From Marinobacter alexandrii (lineage in GTDB: Bacteria; Bacteroidota; Bacteroidia; Cytophagales; Cyclobacteriaceae), in NCBI GenBank assembly GCA_039984955.1, contig JBDWTN010000007.1, forward strand, positions 372,001-436,000: 64,000 nt of DNA, read 5' to 3'. This document shows, one piece after another, positions 8,684 through 17,228 of this stretch; position 1 is the first letter of the stretch, and each line of letters starts with the position of its first letter. The notes below the pieces were generated by a model. It did not search any database. It was not told the DNA's origin and saw only the letters and a program-made list of their open reading frames with translations. The position numbers and the translations under genes were made by a program.

Positions 8684-9029
8684 TCAGATGGTCCCACTGT
8701 AACTATGTACGAGTACCCAGAGTCCTTGATGGTTGAGGTGTTTTGATAAACGTCTGGCAATTGGTACTTCAATATTCTTCCAGGTCTTTTTATACCTGTG
8801 TAAATACCTTAAAAACCCTCGTCCGATTCCGGGCTTCATCTTCATTGATGAAATGATGTATAATAACCATGGCTGGATCAATCGTCCCTAATCTTTCAAA
8901 AGCCAAGCAAAGTTCTTCCTCTGGAATATCTCTTTGATCCAGTGACAAAATGATCTTGTCAAGAAGTATCGTTGATCCCGACTCATGATCTTCCAAAATA
9001 GCATCGATTTCCCTTCTAAATTCTTCCAT
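8684..9029 (-). pseudogene. Decayed eIF2B/ribose-1,5-bisphosphate-isomerase-like gene
   Basis: From the ATG at 9029 the frame reads MEEFRREIDAILEDHESGST, then LLDKI and LGTIDPAMVIIHHFINE, which has the layout of the eIF2B-alpha-like N-terminal helical domain (xDxxSGSxxLLxKAL ... ARPSMxxLxN). It stops at 8790. The minus-strand frame of 8684-8881 continues with KKTWKNIEVPIARRLSKHL and GLWVLVHSYSGTI, matching the family's 'gd.vLthSySsTv' strand, then stops. At least two frame changes and loss of the catalytic C-terminal half make it non-functional. The assignment is by eye and only moderately sure. Confidence 0.45.
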
Positions 9030-9083
9030 AACTATTCTCATTGGGTGTACCACGAAGCAACTTATTAACACGAACTGTTTCCA

Positions 9084-9095
9084 TGAACATGATCA
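9084..9095. promoter_or_regulatory. FNR/Crp-like box upstream of the eIF2B-like pseudogene
   Basis: TGAACATGATCA, centred 60 bases before the pseudogene ATG at 9029. Its neighbourhood (CCATGAACATGATCA) is nearly the same as the box at 43707 (CCATGAACACGATCA). Suggests the dead gene once belonged to the same regulon. Confidence 0.45.
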
Positions 9096-9347
9096 GTTAA
9101 AAGCATAATGCTTATCAGCTAAAAACCACTTTGATGGCGTATCTCATGCTTATAATCTGAGTTTGGCTTGAATGACCTAAAATCAAGAGTTTATCAATTC
9201 CTGAAACACTTCATAATAACCTAATTTCGAGCTAAATATTTATCAAGAATCATCAAAACATGTCATCTTGATTGAAAAGAAAGATCTTTCTTCAACTCAG
9301 AGATCCTTTAAGAAAAAGTAATGATTTTTGAAGTTACGAAGATTCTT

Positions 9348-9375
9348 CCTGCGTCCGCCTGAACGGACGGGCAGG
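9348..9375. repeat. GC-rich imperfect palindrome
   Basis: CCTGCGTCCG, a six-base loop CCTGAA, then CGGACGGGCAGG: a hairpin with one bulge, markedly more GC-rich than its surroundings. Looks like a dispersed palindromic (REP-type) element; only one copy was noticed in this window. Confidence 0.5.
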
Positions 9376-9400
9376 TCAGAAAGACAGGTTTTGGTGATTC

Positions 9401-9538
9401 TTAAATCGAACTGAGGTTAATAAGTTTATAGGCCCAATCTCCATGACTGGAAGTTGCCGTAATGGCTATGCATAAGAGTTCTGCGATTTGTGATGGAACT
9501 TCTTGATAAGCATCAACCCTAAGACTGATGAGGATCAT
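9401..9538 (-). pseudogene. C-terminal remnant of a ClbS/DfsB-like gene
   Basis: The minus strand reads AELLCIAITATSSHGDWAYK then LINLSSI and a stop at 9401. The block ATSSHGDWAYKLI matches ATSSHYDWAYKLI at the end of the intact ClbS-like protein encoded at 6823-7320. Only the last helix is recognisable; upstream the frame soon loses similarity. A fragment of a duplicated paralogue is the simplest reading. Confidence 0.6.
9526..9537. promoter_or_regulatory. FNR/Crp-like box upstream of the cytochrome c lipoprotein
   Basis: TGATGAGGATCA, a TGA-N6-TCA dyad centred about 97 bases before the start at 9629. It overlaps the ClbS-like remnant. Confidence 0.45.
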
Positions 9539-9628
9539 TTTCTTTGTTTTCCTTAACTACTACTCTTAAGACATTGATGAATGAACCATAGTGTAATTAA
9601 ATACTCAATTTAGATATAGCATTTATTT

Positions 9629-10108
9629 ATGTCAGTTAAGAATAAATACAAAACGTTGTGTAATCTGCGAAATTATTTAAAGGTGTTCACCCTATTGTGT
9701 GGAGCCTTGCTAGTAAGTAGTTGCAATGAGCAAGCACGCGGATTTGCATTGCCTGAAGGTGAAGTTCTTGAAGGAAAAGTTATCTATATGAAGTTTTCTT
9801 GCAATGAATGCCATAGTATTTCGGATATCGAGTGGAAAGGCGGAAGTGATAGCCTTAACATACCTCTCGGTGGTGAAGTAACTAATAAGAAAACTTATGG
9901 AGGTTTGGTTACCTCAGTTATCAATCCTTCTCATGAAATCGCACAGCAATACAAACAAGAGGGCTCTACCGAAGAAGGTCTTTCAAAGATGGAGAATTAC
10001 AATGAAGTGATGACTATCCAAGAACTCATTGATCTAGTGGCTTTTCTTCAATCGGAGTATAAAATAAAAGCGCCACCAGAAAATTATTACTATCCTTACC
10101 CTCGTTAA
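9629..10108 (+). CDS. Monohaem cytochrome c lipoprotein
   Basis: 159 residues. A hydrophobic leader ends in LLVSSC32, a lipobox, so the protein is probably anchored in a membrane facing the periplasm. C58-N-E-C61-H62 is a CxxCH haem c site; a possible axial Met is in the C-terminal YNEVMTIQELIDLVAFLQ, the usual last helix of class I cytochromes. Likely an electron carrier; partner unknown. It stands alone between a decayed region and an oppositely oriented gene, with an FNR-like box upstream, which would fit control by oxygen or electron-acceptor supply. Confidence 0.8.
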   Translation: MSVKNKYKTLCNLRNYLKVFTLLCGALLVSSCNEQARGFALPEGEVLEGKVIYMKFSCNECHSISDIEWKGGSDSLNIPLGGEVTNKKTYGGLVTSVINPSHEIAQQYKQEGSTEEGLSKMENYNEVMTIQELIDLVAFLQSEYKIKAPPENYYYPYPR

Positions 10109-10343
10109 GGATGATTTATGCTTAGAGCATATGATCGGCCTTTTCAGGCCAAAAATGACCATACGGAAAGATTCAGTTTATCTAAAAGAATAAAGGAAAG
10201 TTACGGTTACTTCTCGATGATAAGACAAAACCACCACTAATATTCTTATTAAGGTTACCCATAGGAAAGACAGCTATTTTCTTATCTTTAGGTAAAGCTT
10301 CAATAAAACCTAGAAGTCGACGGTAGTTTGAATCACTTAACAA

Positions 10344-11009
10344 TCATTCAAATAAAACCAGCATCTGAGCTGCCTCCACGCACCTTCCCATGTCATTCAA
10401 ACCAATGGTTCCTGGATAAAATCTTCGCTCATCATTCAGATCTTTTATTTTGTAATACATTTCCTCATGATCCGCATTTGCCACCTTCTTTGAACTACCA
10501 TATCCAGCCGCTTTTAGGACAAAGGCAAATGTATGATTGACCCATTTAATCCTGGAAAGATCAGTTAGCTTCCAGAGTGTATCCACTTCCTCCTTGTCCA
10601 GACCAGTATCTTTAACAAACTGCTTTCTTTTCGAGCTTTCATTGATAAATTCAAATAACTGGAGTGTACTTGCAATACCTGTTTTCTTTAATATGTCTAC
10701 TGTAATCTGGCTCATTCCTGGAAAATCCTTAATCCTGTTTGGTTTGGGATGAAAGCCGTTAACTACTCTCCTAGGCACAGTAAGGTAATCTTCCGGAAGA
10801 CCGCTTTTGCTAGCAAATTCTTGGAGATTAGACTTACTTCTCAATATTATTCTCAATTGCTCAAGGTTGTCAATTCCTAGTTTCTTTATGCTTTTCAAAT
10901 GATCGATATTATCCCTTAATATCATCCAGCTTGGAATAAGATTTGATGTCTCCAACCATTCCTTGAAGAACTCGATCGTCATTTTTTCAAGGTTGATGTA
11001 ATAGCTCAT
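10344..11009 (-). CDS. DUF4332-like helix-hairpin-helix protein
   Basis: 221 residues, no signal peptide or membrane segment. It contains repeated helix-hairpin-helix-like units: IKKLGIDNLEQLRIILRS, FPGMSQITVDILKKTGI with STLQLFEFI, and WVNHTFAFVLKAAGYGSSKK with VANADHEEMYYKI, as in DUF4332 proteins, which resemble the DNA-binding HhH domains of Lig/Pol families. It ends with FYPGTIGLNDMGRCVEAAQM. Nucleic acid or protein binding is inferred; the biological role is unknown. The next gene upstream, a membrane protein, is 27 bases away on the same strand. Confidence 0.6.
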   Translation of the reverse strand: MSYYINLEKMTIEFFKEWLETSNLIPSWMILRDNIDHLKSIKKLGIDNLEQLRIILRSKSNLQEFASKSGLPEDYLTVPRRVVNGFHPKPNRIKDFPGMSQITVDILKKTGIASTLQLFEFINESSKRKQFVKDTGLDKEEVDTLWKLTDLSRIKWVNHTFAFVLKAAGYGSSKKVANADHEEMYYKIKDLNDERRFYPGTIGLNDMGRCVEAAQMLVLFE

Positions 11010-11036
11010 ATAATTTATTTTTGATTATCTCTTGCT

Positions 11037-11444
11037 TCAATTATAACTCTCATTAAACACGACTACTAGCGAAGTTCCGTAGCACAGAGCTACCAAAATG
11101 AAAATTGCCAGCATACTATATTGTACAGTTGGATTTTGAGAGCCTTGAGGATAAATGATCTGTAAAACCACTCTCATACTCCATAGAATAGTCGAGATAC
11201 CCAACATTACACCCAATGAAAATTGATCTTGGATAATCCTGAATACAAAAAGCAAATTGGCCACACCCAGAAGTAAAAGTGATAATGAGAAGAAAATGTT
11301 AATCGCTCTAACTGCTACTATCAGCTCAGTAGCTGTCTTATAGATATAACTATACCAATCCCAAATCTGTGGCGCGAAGAAGTGCCAGATTCCAAAAATG
11401 ATAGAAGCAATGCTCCCTATTGATGTAAGAATTTTTACGAGCAT
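11037..11444 (-). CDS. Small four-helix integral membrane protein
   Basis: 135 residues with about four hydrophobic segments (near residues 1-20, 48-70, 76-95 and 108-130) and short polar loops, including FGIWHFFAPQIWDWYSYIYK. Not recognised as a named family; some resemblance to DoxX-like or DUF-type small membrane proteins only by topology. Same strand and close spacing as the DUF4332-like and toroid genes. Confidence 0.6.
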   Translation of the reverse strand: MLVKILTSIGSIASIIFGIWHFFAPQIWDWYSYIYKTATELIVAVRAINIFFSLSLLLLGVANLLFVFRIIQDQFSLGVMLGISTILWSMRVVLQIIYPQGSQNPTVQYSMLAIFILVALCYGTSLVVVFNESYN

Positions 11445-11498
11445 ATTTAAGTTTTTATCAAGCGGATAGGATATTAATAATTGACCATTTTTGGAGAT

Positions 11499-12434
11499 TC
11501 ATGTCGATTTTATTTTGCTAAACCGCCTCAATATCCTCATAGCTCTCAGCGTATTCCAGCGACTGGGTTTACCTGCTTTTTCCATCTCAAAATGCACTTG
11601 TCCTGGATGCTTGGCTTGCACATTCCAGGTTTGATCCTTGTTTCGCTTTTTTAGCAACACTTTCATTGCCTCTTCCATGCGATTATCCCAAGGTGTCTTC
11701 GAATACTGGAAATAGTCCAATGCCTTCAGTATATCATACCTCCATCGGCATGGGTATGATAATTTTAAGAAGTCTTTACGAATAATATCACCTGTTCTGT
11801 CGGAGATAAAAAGTTGATGTTGCAGGATAAATTCTATGGATGACTTTTGAGCAGACTGTAATTCTTCTAATCTGTATGTGTATCCATTTCGCTCATACTC
11901 TGTTATTCCTTCTAGTATAGATAGCGTGCTGTGTAAAGAGCTATGGATTGCTCCGGATCTATTAGACCTACAATTAAATCCACCATCCTCCATAAGTTGA
12001 GACAAAATGAAGTCAACCACCGATTGAAGCTGTACTTCCTCGGATTGAAAGTAACAGGCATAATTAAGAAACATCCCATTAAGGCAAACATCACTTACTT
12101 GTACCGTTCCTGCAGGATTAATGCCACCATCTTCCCCCTTTTCATTCATTAAAATCAAAATGATGGCTTCTTTTAATAAAGGATGATTTGGTGATATGCA
12201 AAGGTTTCTTAAATCCATAAGTGTGTAGTGAGATGAAGTCCATTTCGGTTGATAAAATTTCTTCCCCCAGTGACCGTCAAAGTTTCTTCTGGATAAGAAC
12301 TCACTCCCCCAACCTTCGATGGCTATCCTACCTTGAAGGTCTTTTCGATCGTTATCTAATAAATCCCTATGCACCTGATATTGAATGGAAACATCTCCAT
12401 CCAATAACCAGTCTATGATTTGATCGTTATTCAT
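11499..12434 (-). CDS. Alpha/alpha-toroid (prenyltransferase/squalene-cyclase-like repeat) protein
   Basis: 311 residues without signal peptide. Repeats of the terpenoid-cyclase/prenyltransferase type are visible: RRNFDGHWGKKFYQPKWTSS, EKGEDGGINPAGT, QLMEDGGFNCRSNRSG and KDQTWNVQAKHPGQVHF, each with the helix-'dGGf' pattern of an alpha/alpha-toroid. It lacks the DCTAE/DxDD motifs of true cyclases, so catalysis is not supported. Close to a GT4 protein whose C-terminal half is also toroid-like. Function unknown. Confidence 0.6.
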   Translation of the reverse strand: MNNDQIIDWLLDGDVSIQYQVHRDLLDNDRKDLQGRIAIEGWGSEFLSRRNFDGHWGKKFYQPKWTSSHYTLMDLRNLCISPNHPLLKEAIILILMNEKGEDGGINPAGTVQVSDVCLNGMFLNYACYFQSEEVQLQSVVDFILSQLMEDGGFNCRSNRSGAIHSSLHSTLSILEGITEYERNGYTYRLEELQSAQKSSIEFILQHQLFISDRTGDIIRKDFLKLSYPCRWRYDILKALDYFQYSKTPWDNRMEEAMKVLLKKRNKDQTWNVQAKHPGQVHFEMEKAGKPSRWNTLRAMRILRRFSKIKST

Positions 12435-12447
12435 CTTGGAACAAAAG

Positions 12448-13056
12448 CTATGGCATGGTTCTGAATATTATATCCCACAATGGAGAAGAAACTCCAAATG
12501 CCTTTTCAGGATTCTTATAATGATGAATCGCATGATTAGTCCACAAAGTTTTCCAGAAGTTTTTTGGGGGATCAAATGCATGCACCATGTAATGAATCCA
12601 TAGATAGGTAGCATAACCCATTAAAAATCCGGGTAAAAAGGCAAAGACGAGACTTCCCAAAAGAAATTTAAAAAAGAAAAAAAATCCCACACTGAGCAAA
12701 GCACTCAGGGGAATAGGCATAGCCAATCGATCCTTGTCTTTTGGATAATCATGATGTACTCCATGAATGGTGTAAGTAAACTTCGCAGCGTGATCTGTTT
12801 TGATTGGAAAATGAAATAAGAATCGATGCATCAAGTATTCTACCAATGTAAAAGTCAGAAAGCCTGCCATAAACAAGAGTACGGTACTCACTAGTGTGAT
12901 GAATGAATGCTGAAACCCATGGTACAAGAGTCCTATAGATATCATTGAAAAAAACACTAGAGGTACAGCAATATGTGTTCTGGTAATCTTCTCCAAAAGC
13001 TTATTGCTAAAAAGCTGTTTAGTGCCTTTTGTGTGAGGTTTATTCGTAATTTCCAT
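12448..13056 (-). CDS. Fatty acid hydroxylase/sterol desaturase superfamily membrane enzyme
   Basis: 202 residues, about four membrane helices, and the histidine clusters of di-iron membrane hydroxylases: HRFLFH (about residue 78), HGVHHDYPKDKDRL, HYMVHAF and NHAIHHY near the C-terminus, ending with GVSSPLWDIIFRT. This arrangement is closest to fatty acid 2-hydroxylases without the cytochrome b5 domain; carotenoid or sterol-like lipids are alternatives. It needs O2, so its box 41 bases before the start may mark repression or micro-oxic control. It is 13 bases upstream of the toroid gene, same strand. Confidence 0.82.
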   Translation of the reverse strand: MEITNKPHTKGTKQLFSNKLLEKITRTHIAVPLVFFSMISIGLLYHGFQHSFITLVSTVLLFMAGFLTFTLVEYLMHRFLFHFPIKTDHAAKFTYTIHGVHHDYPKDKDRLAMPIPLSALLSVGFFFFFKFLLGSLVFAFLPGFLMGYATYLWIHYMVHAFDPPKNFWKTLWTNHAIHHYKNPEKAFGVSSPLWDIIFRTMP

Positions 13057-13091
13057 ATCTGAATATCATTACTAAATCCTCCAAAATAATA

Positions 13092-13103
13092 TGATCAAGC
13101 TCA
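13092..13103. promoter_or_regulatory. FNR/Crp-like box before the fatty acid hydroxylase gene
   Basis: TGATCAAGCTCA, centred 41 bases upstream of the start codon at 13056. So close to the start that it may overlap the core promoter; repression or activation cannot be told. Confidence 0.45.
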
Positions 13104-13219
13104 TTGAAAAATATGTTTCTTCTTATCTGATTTGAGGAAGTGATTGTCTTATAAAATTCGGTTTGCATCATTCTATGAATGAACCTTTTCCTTCATAATA
13201 GAGATTATCACATTCTTTA

Positions 13220-15514
13220 TTATGAAACCTTAATGGTTAGTAGTTTTTGCTTAACACCATGGTTTTTGAATGGCAAATATCTGACTGGACGATCTGCTGC
13301 TTTTCTTTTGTAGGACTCCATTATCAATCTGGACATCAGATAACATACTGTGGACTCAGCTCCTTCATTGAGATTTGGATGATCTTCTTCCAGCCCATCA
13401 TAGCAACCTCCAGATATGGGGTTGTAAATAATTTGATTGAGATGGTTATTTCCCAAAAACCACTCAAAAGCTGTTTTTAAGTAATCCTTGTATTTTTTAT
13501 CTCCTGATATTCTATAAAAATTATCCAACGCGAGTATGGTGTAAGCCACATCAATAGGTTGCTCTCCATAATGAGTATTCTCTTCACCCTTATGCATCCA
13601 GCCTCTATTGGAAATGACTTTGATTTTCCCTTTTTTGAAAATCTTTGAGATCAAAAAGTCAAGCGATTTGATTGCTACTGCCTTTTTATGGTCATTCTTA
13701 ATCAACTCGCTTGATAACATAAGGGCCTCCGGCAACACGCTATTGGCATAAGTGAGATACCCTTCAAACCAATACCAATCATCGTGTGACTGATCTTGGT
13801 AATGCTGGATAAGTCGATTACTTAGGCTTTCTACAATCTCCGTAAATGTCTGGTTCTTAAGGTATTGATGATGGTAATAAAGACCTTTAATTACAAATGC
13901 CATAGAACGAGGGGATTTGACTCTAATCATCCAGTCCGCGGCTTGAGACAAAGCGATGATGGCTTTCGTAACAAGATCATGCGGCAGAACTTTGTGGTTC
14001 GCCACGAGGTAGCCCAACGCCCAGACCGCACGACCATTAGAATCTTCCAAATTTGTATAATGATTCTGCTTATGAAACTCTCCATAGATATCTACATAAT
14101 TATTGAACCTCCCGTTAGGCTTCTGACAGTATTTAATGAATGTAAAATATTTTTCAATTAAGATTAAGTCCTCTGGATTTTGAAACTGAGAATAGTGCAT
14201 GATAGTGCCTATCATCGCCCTTGCATTGTCGTCCAGCGTGAAGCCAGAGGACAGGTCTGGAATACCTAATGATGAAAACTGTAGAATACCCTCATCGGTG
14301 GTCATCCTTTTTAGATGCTGGAGTGAAATATTTGGATAACTGTACTCGAATTGATCTTCTGATGGCAAACATTTCTTGAATAGATCAGCATATTGAATAG
14401 CCACATTTTCCCAGACAGTTATCCGAGTTTTATGAAAAGCATTTAATGACATCTCCACCCGCTTATTATGACTGGAAAGGAGTTCATTTGTTTCATTTGC
14501 CAATTGTGTATGGTCTTCAAAATCAATTATTCTTCCTACATTTTCATCCAACATTTCAAGCGCATGCGGTATAGGTGTGGAGACTATCGGACATGCGCAG
14601 CTAAGTGCATAGGCAAATGTTCCGCTCACTGCTTGATTAGGATCCTTCGATGTAAACAAGTACACATCGGTCATCTGCAGATACTCTAATAGTTCATCAA
14701 GTGATAAGTATTTATTGATGAATAAGACATGCTCTTCAATACCCAGTTTCTTCACTAAACGTTTTAGTTTACTACGATAAGTTTCTCCATCTCGCTTTAC
14801 CAGCTCGGGATGTGTTTTTCCTAATACAAGGAACTTTACACTTGGATGGGAAGCTATGATATCCGGAAGAGCCTTAAGAGTAGTTTCGATACTCTTATTC
14901 GGACCAAGTAAGCCAAAAGTGGATAAAATTAAATGACCACTTAAGTCATATTTTTCTTTGAGTGATTCTGGCTTTTTCCAATTAACCAAATGCGTTCCAT
15001 GAGGGATAACAACCACTTTCTTCTTACTAATCCGATAGAATTTTCCAAGCACGTTCGAAGCATTTTTTGTCATCACCACCACTTTTTGCGATTTGGAAAT
15101 GATCTTTTCAACTACCTTTTTTAATTCCTTATTTGGAGAAGGTAGCACGGTATGGAATGTGGTATAGATAGGTTTTTTCAACTGTCCTAATAGATCCAAA
15201 AGGCTCTGTCCGTATTTACCTATAAATAATCCAAATTCGTGCTGAAAGCAAACCCCTACTATGTATCCATCTTCATTGATGTCATTTGCCACATCCTCTA
15301 CATCCTCAGGGTCTGTAACATCCAGTTGATAACTAACTTCCTCTGGATAGTTTCTCTCCACTTTTCCATTATCCAAAGCGCAGACTTCTATTTGAAATGT
15401 TTCTCCAAATTGCCTGCTAAGTGCAGAAATTAAATCCAAGCTAAATGTGGCAATACCACATTCACGAGGTGGGTAACTGGTGAAAAACACTATCTTCTTC
15501 TTTTGCTGGTTCAT
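13220..15514 (-). CDS. GT4-type glycosyltransferase fused to an alpha/alpha-toroid domain
   Basis: 764 residues. Residues 1 to about 380 are a GT-B glycosyltransferase of the GT4 type (FFTSYPPRECGIATFSLDLI at the start, STFGLLGPNKSIETTLKALP in the middle, then ALSCACPIVSTPIPHALEML). The typical EX7E catalytic motif is not evident: the segment reads NQAVSGTFAYALSCACP. From about 400 to 750 there is a helical region with FTLDDNARAMIG, EDSNGRAVWALGYL and HYGEQPIDVAYTILAL, typical of an alpha/alpha toroid. It is two bases from a GH130 gene; such pairs are frequent in Bacteroidota and suggest synthesis and turnover of a mannoside. Confidence 0.78.
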   Translation of the reverse strand: MNQQKKKIVFFTSYPPRECGIATFSLDLISALSRQFGETFQIEVCALDNGKVERNYPEEVSYQLDVTDPEDVEDVANDINEDGYIVGVCFQHEFGLFIGKYGQSLLDLLGQLKKPIYTTFHTVLPSPNKELKKVVEKIISKSQKVVVMTKNASNVLGKFYRISKKKVVVIPHGTHLVNWKKPESLKEKYDLSGHLILSTFGLLGPNKSIETTLKALPDIIASHPSVKFLVLGKTHPELVKRDGETYRSKLKRLVKKLGIEEHVLFINKYLSLDELLEYLQMTDVYLFTSKDPNQAVSGTFAYALSCACPIVSTPIPHALEMLDENVGRIIDFEDHTQLANETNELLSSHNKRVEMSLNAFHKTRITVWENVAIQYADLFKKCLPSEDQFEYSYPNISLQHLKRMTTDEGILQFSSLGIPDLSSGFTLDDNARAMIGTIMHYSQFQNPEDLILIEKYFTFIKYCQKPNGRFNNYVDIYGEFHKQNHYTNLEDSNGRAVWALGYLVANHKVLPHDLVTKAIIALSQAADWMIRVKSPRSMAFVIKGLYYHHQYLKNQTFTEIVESLSNRLIQHYQDQSHDDWYWFEGYLTYANSVLPEALMLSSELIKNDHKKAVAIKSLDFLISKIFKKGKIKVISNRGWMHKGEENTHYGEQPIDVAYTILALDNFYRISGDKKYKDYLKTAFEWFLGNNHLNQIIYNPISGGCYDGLEEDHPNLNEGAESTVCYLMSRLIMESYKRKAADRPVRYLPFKNHGVKQKLLTIKVS

Positions 15515-15516
15515 AA

Positions 15517-16551
15517 TTAATCCTTTTTAAGCTGGTTTAGTAATTCGTTTAATTTGATAGTGGCCACTCCTACTCTTTGATCTGCAGCTCCGTAATAGAT
15601 GTATAAGTGATCTTCTGCCACGATTGCCCCCGATGGAAAAATGATATTGTTCACTATTCCCTCTTTTTCCCATTTAAGTGTTGGTGAAATCAATGGGTTC
15701 TTCAATCGGGCAATCTCTATTTGGGGATTATGAAGGTTTAATAAGGCTGCAGAAGCATGATACTTGAATCCTTGTGGAGTATCCTGAGCGGCGTGGTATA
15801 TCAACAACCATCCCTTTTCCGTTTCAATTGGAGGACACCCTCCTCCTATGTGACTAGACTCGTAGTAAAGCATAGGATCCATCACGATGTGTTTCTCCAG
15901 GTTCATAAAATAGTCCTTCCAAAATTCGTGAGTGAGTTCTTCAAAACTGTTGAAATAAACAATTTGAATTCCTGGGTGAATGCGATGCAGCAACGCAAAT
16001 TTTCCATTGATTCTCCTGGGGAAAAACATCAGGTTTTTATCCCAAATTTTCAACTTACCAGCTACCTCAGGTCCTAGCCCATGCTCCTTGAAAATTTTAT
16101 AATGAAAAAAGTATTTCTCATTTAGGCCAGGGGAGCATTCTACAAGATGTTTGTACTCTCGATAAGTTAGTTGCGGAGTAATCACCCCTCTTTTTTCAAA
16201 CTTTTTAAGATCGCGAGAAGTGGCTACTGCTCCTGCTGCATTTATTCTATCATAAGCCGTATATGTCATATAATATGTGTCATCCACTTTGGCTATGCGA
16301 GGATCTTCTATCCCCTGAGATTCGTATTTATGCTCGGGAAATAAGATCGGTTTTTTATGTCTTTTTCCTACTCGATCTGGCGTGTCAAGGCGACAATAGC
16401 CGATAGAGCTATAATTACCCACTCTTACCGCTCGATAAAAGAGATGGATGCTATTATTATCAGCAATCACCGCAGGATTGAACACTCCTTCGTTTTCAAA
16501 ACCCAATTCCGTTTTGTCCAGAAGCATTCCTAATTTCTTGATTTTCTGCAT
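15517..16551 (-). CDS. GH130 family beta-mannoside phosphorylase-like protein
   Basis: 344 residues forming a five-bladed beta-propeller. Family markers are NPAVIADNNSIHLFYRAVRV, then GIEDPRI with the catalytic Asp, YYMTYTAYD, GGCPPIETEKGWLLIYH and the late IYYGAADQRVGVA. GH130 enzymes phosphorolyse or hydrolyse beta-mannosidic bonds; which one cannot be decided here. No signal peptide, so cytoplasmic, which favours phosphorolysis of stored or recycled mannoside. The gene starts the transcript that continues into the GT4 fusion two bases later. An FNR-like box lies 55 bases upstream. Confidence 0.85.
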   Translation of the reverse strand: MQKIKKLGMLLDKTELGFENEGVFNPAVIADNNSIHLFYRAVRVGNYSSIGYCRLDTPDRVGKRHKKPILFPEHKYESQGIEDPRIAKVDDTYYMTYTAYDRINAAGAVATSRDLKKFEKRGVITPQLTYREYKHLVECSPGLNEKYFFHYKIFKEHGLGPEVAGKLKIWDKNLMFFPRRINGKFALLHRIHPGIQIVYFNSFEELTHEFWKDYFMNLEKHIVMDPMLYYESSHIGGGCPPIETEKGWLLIYHAAQDTPQGFKYHASAALLNLHNPQIEIARLKNPLISPTLKWEKEGIVNNIIFPSGAIVAEDHLYIYYGAADQRVGVATIKLNELLNQLKKD

Positions 16552-16600
16552 GATTTAAGATTTGAAGGCTTAATCAACATGCTCTGGCTTGAATGAACCA

Positions 16601-16612
16601 TGAGGTAGGTCA
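16601..16612. promoter_or_regulatory. FNR/Crp-like box between GH130 and kinase genes
   Basis: TGAGGTAGGTCA, shared almost exactly with the box before the DUF302 gene (35385). Lies between divergent genes, 55 bases from the GH130 start and 112 from the kinase ATG at 16719 (73 from an ATG at 16680), so it could serve both. Confidence 0.5.
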
Positions 16613-16718
16613 ATTTTTTGACTGATCCTTAAAGCTGTCTCAGACCTGATCAAGGTTATGCATTTTGATGAGATAATTCATGGAAGCATATGTATTCAGT
16701 CTCTATTTTGATTCTGAA

Positions 16719-17228
16719 ATGAGTAGGATGATTGTAGTTGTCTTAGGATTACCTGGATCAGGTAAAAGCTACTTCGCAGAAAAGTTTGCAGAAGTAATAG
16801 GAGCACATTACATCAGTTCGGATCAAGTGAGAGTAACACTCTTTGAGGAGAAAGATTACTCATTGAGAGCAAAGGAAAAAGTATATCATGAGATGTTGAG
16901 ACTAGCAAAAGACTCATTAAAGAATGAAAATGATGTAGTACTAGATGGCACTTTCTATTTGAAAAAATGGAGAGGAGTGGTAAGAAGCACTTTTGAGAGA
17001 ATAGCCAAATGTTACTTCATAGAAGTACAAGCTTCTGAAGCATTGATAAAAAAGCGAATTCAGAAGAAAAGATTTTTTAGTGATGCAGATTTTGGAGTGT
17101 ATCAACAATTGAAGAGGGTATTTCAACCGATGAAAAGGCCACACTTGGAGCTTGATTCAACGAATGAAAACATAGAGGAAATGATCAAAATATCATTGGA
17201 TTACATACAGCTAAATAAAGAAATATGA
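16719..17228 (+). CDS. P-loop kinase-like protein (COG0645 type)
   Basis: The Walker A motif GLPGSGKS lies about 10 residues after the Met at 16719; ATGs at 16680 and 16728 are alternatives, and the latter gives the usual MIVVVLGLPGSGKS start. DVVLDGTFY is a Walker-B-like strand. It resembles the small zeta-toxin/gluconate-kinase-like ATPases of COG0645. The stop overlaps the next start as ATGA, so translation is coupled. In Mycobacterium (Rv2004c) and many Proteobacteria the two domains form one polypeptide, usually with the kinase at the C-terminus. Substrate unknown; phosphorylation of a small molecule is inferred. Confidence 0.75.
   Translation: MSRMIVVVLGLPGSGKSYFAEKFAEVIGAHYISSDQVRVTLFEEKDYSLRAKEKVYHEMLRLAKDSLKNENDVVLDGTFYLKKWRGVVRSTFERIAKCYFIEVQASEALIKKRIQKKRFFSDADFGVYQQLKRVFQPMKRPHLELDSTNENIEEMIKISLDYIQLNKEI

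Noticed and set aside
10130-10152. Weak hairpin GGCC-TTTTCA-GGCC after the cytochrome c gene
   Set aside because: Only a four-base stem and no clean T-run, so not called a terminator.
10328-10752. Two plus-strand frames opposite the DUF4332-like gene
   Set aside because: Shadows of a better-supported minus-strand protein; no family pattern.
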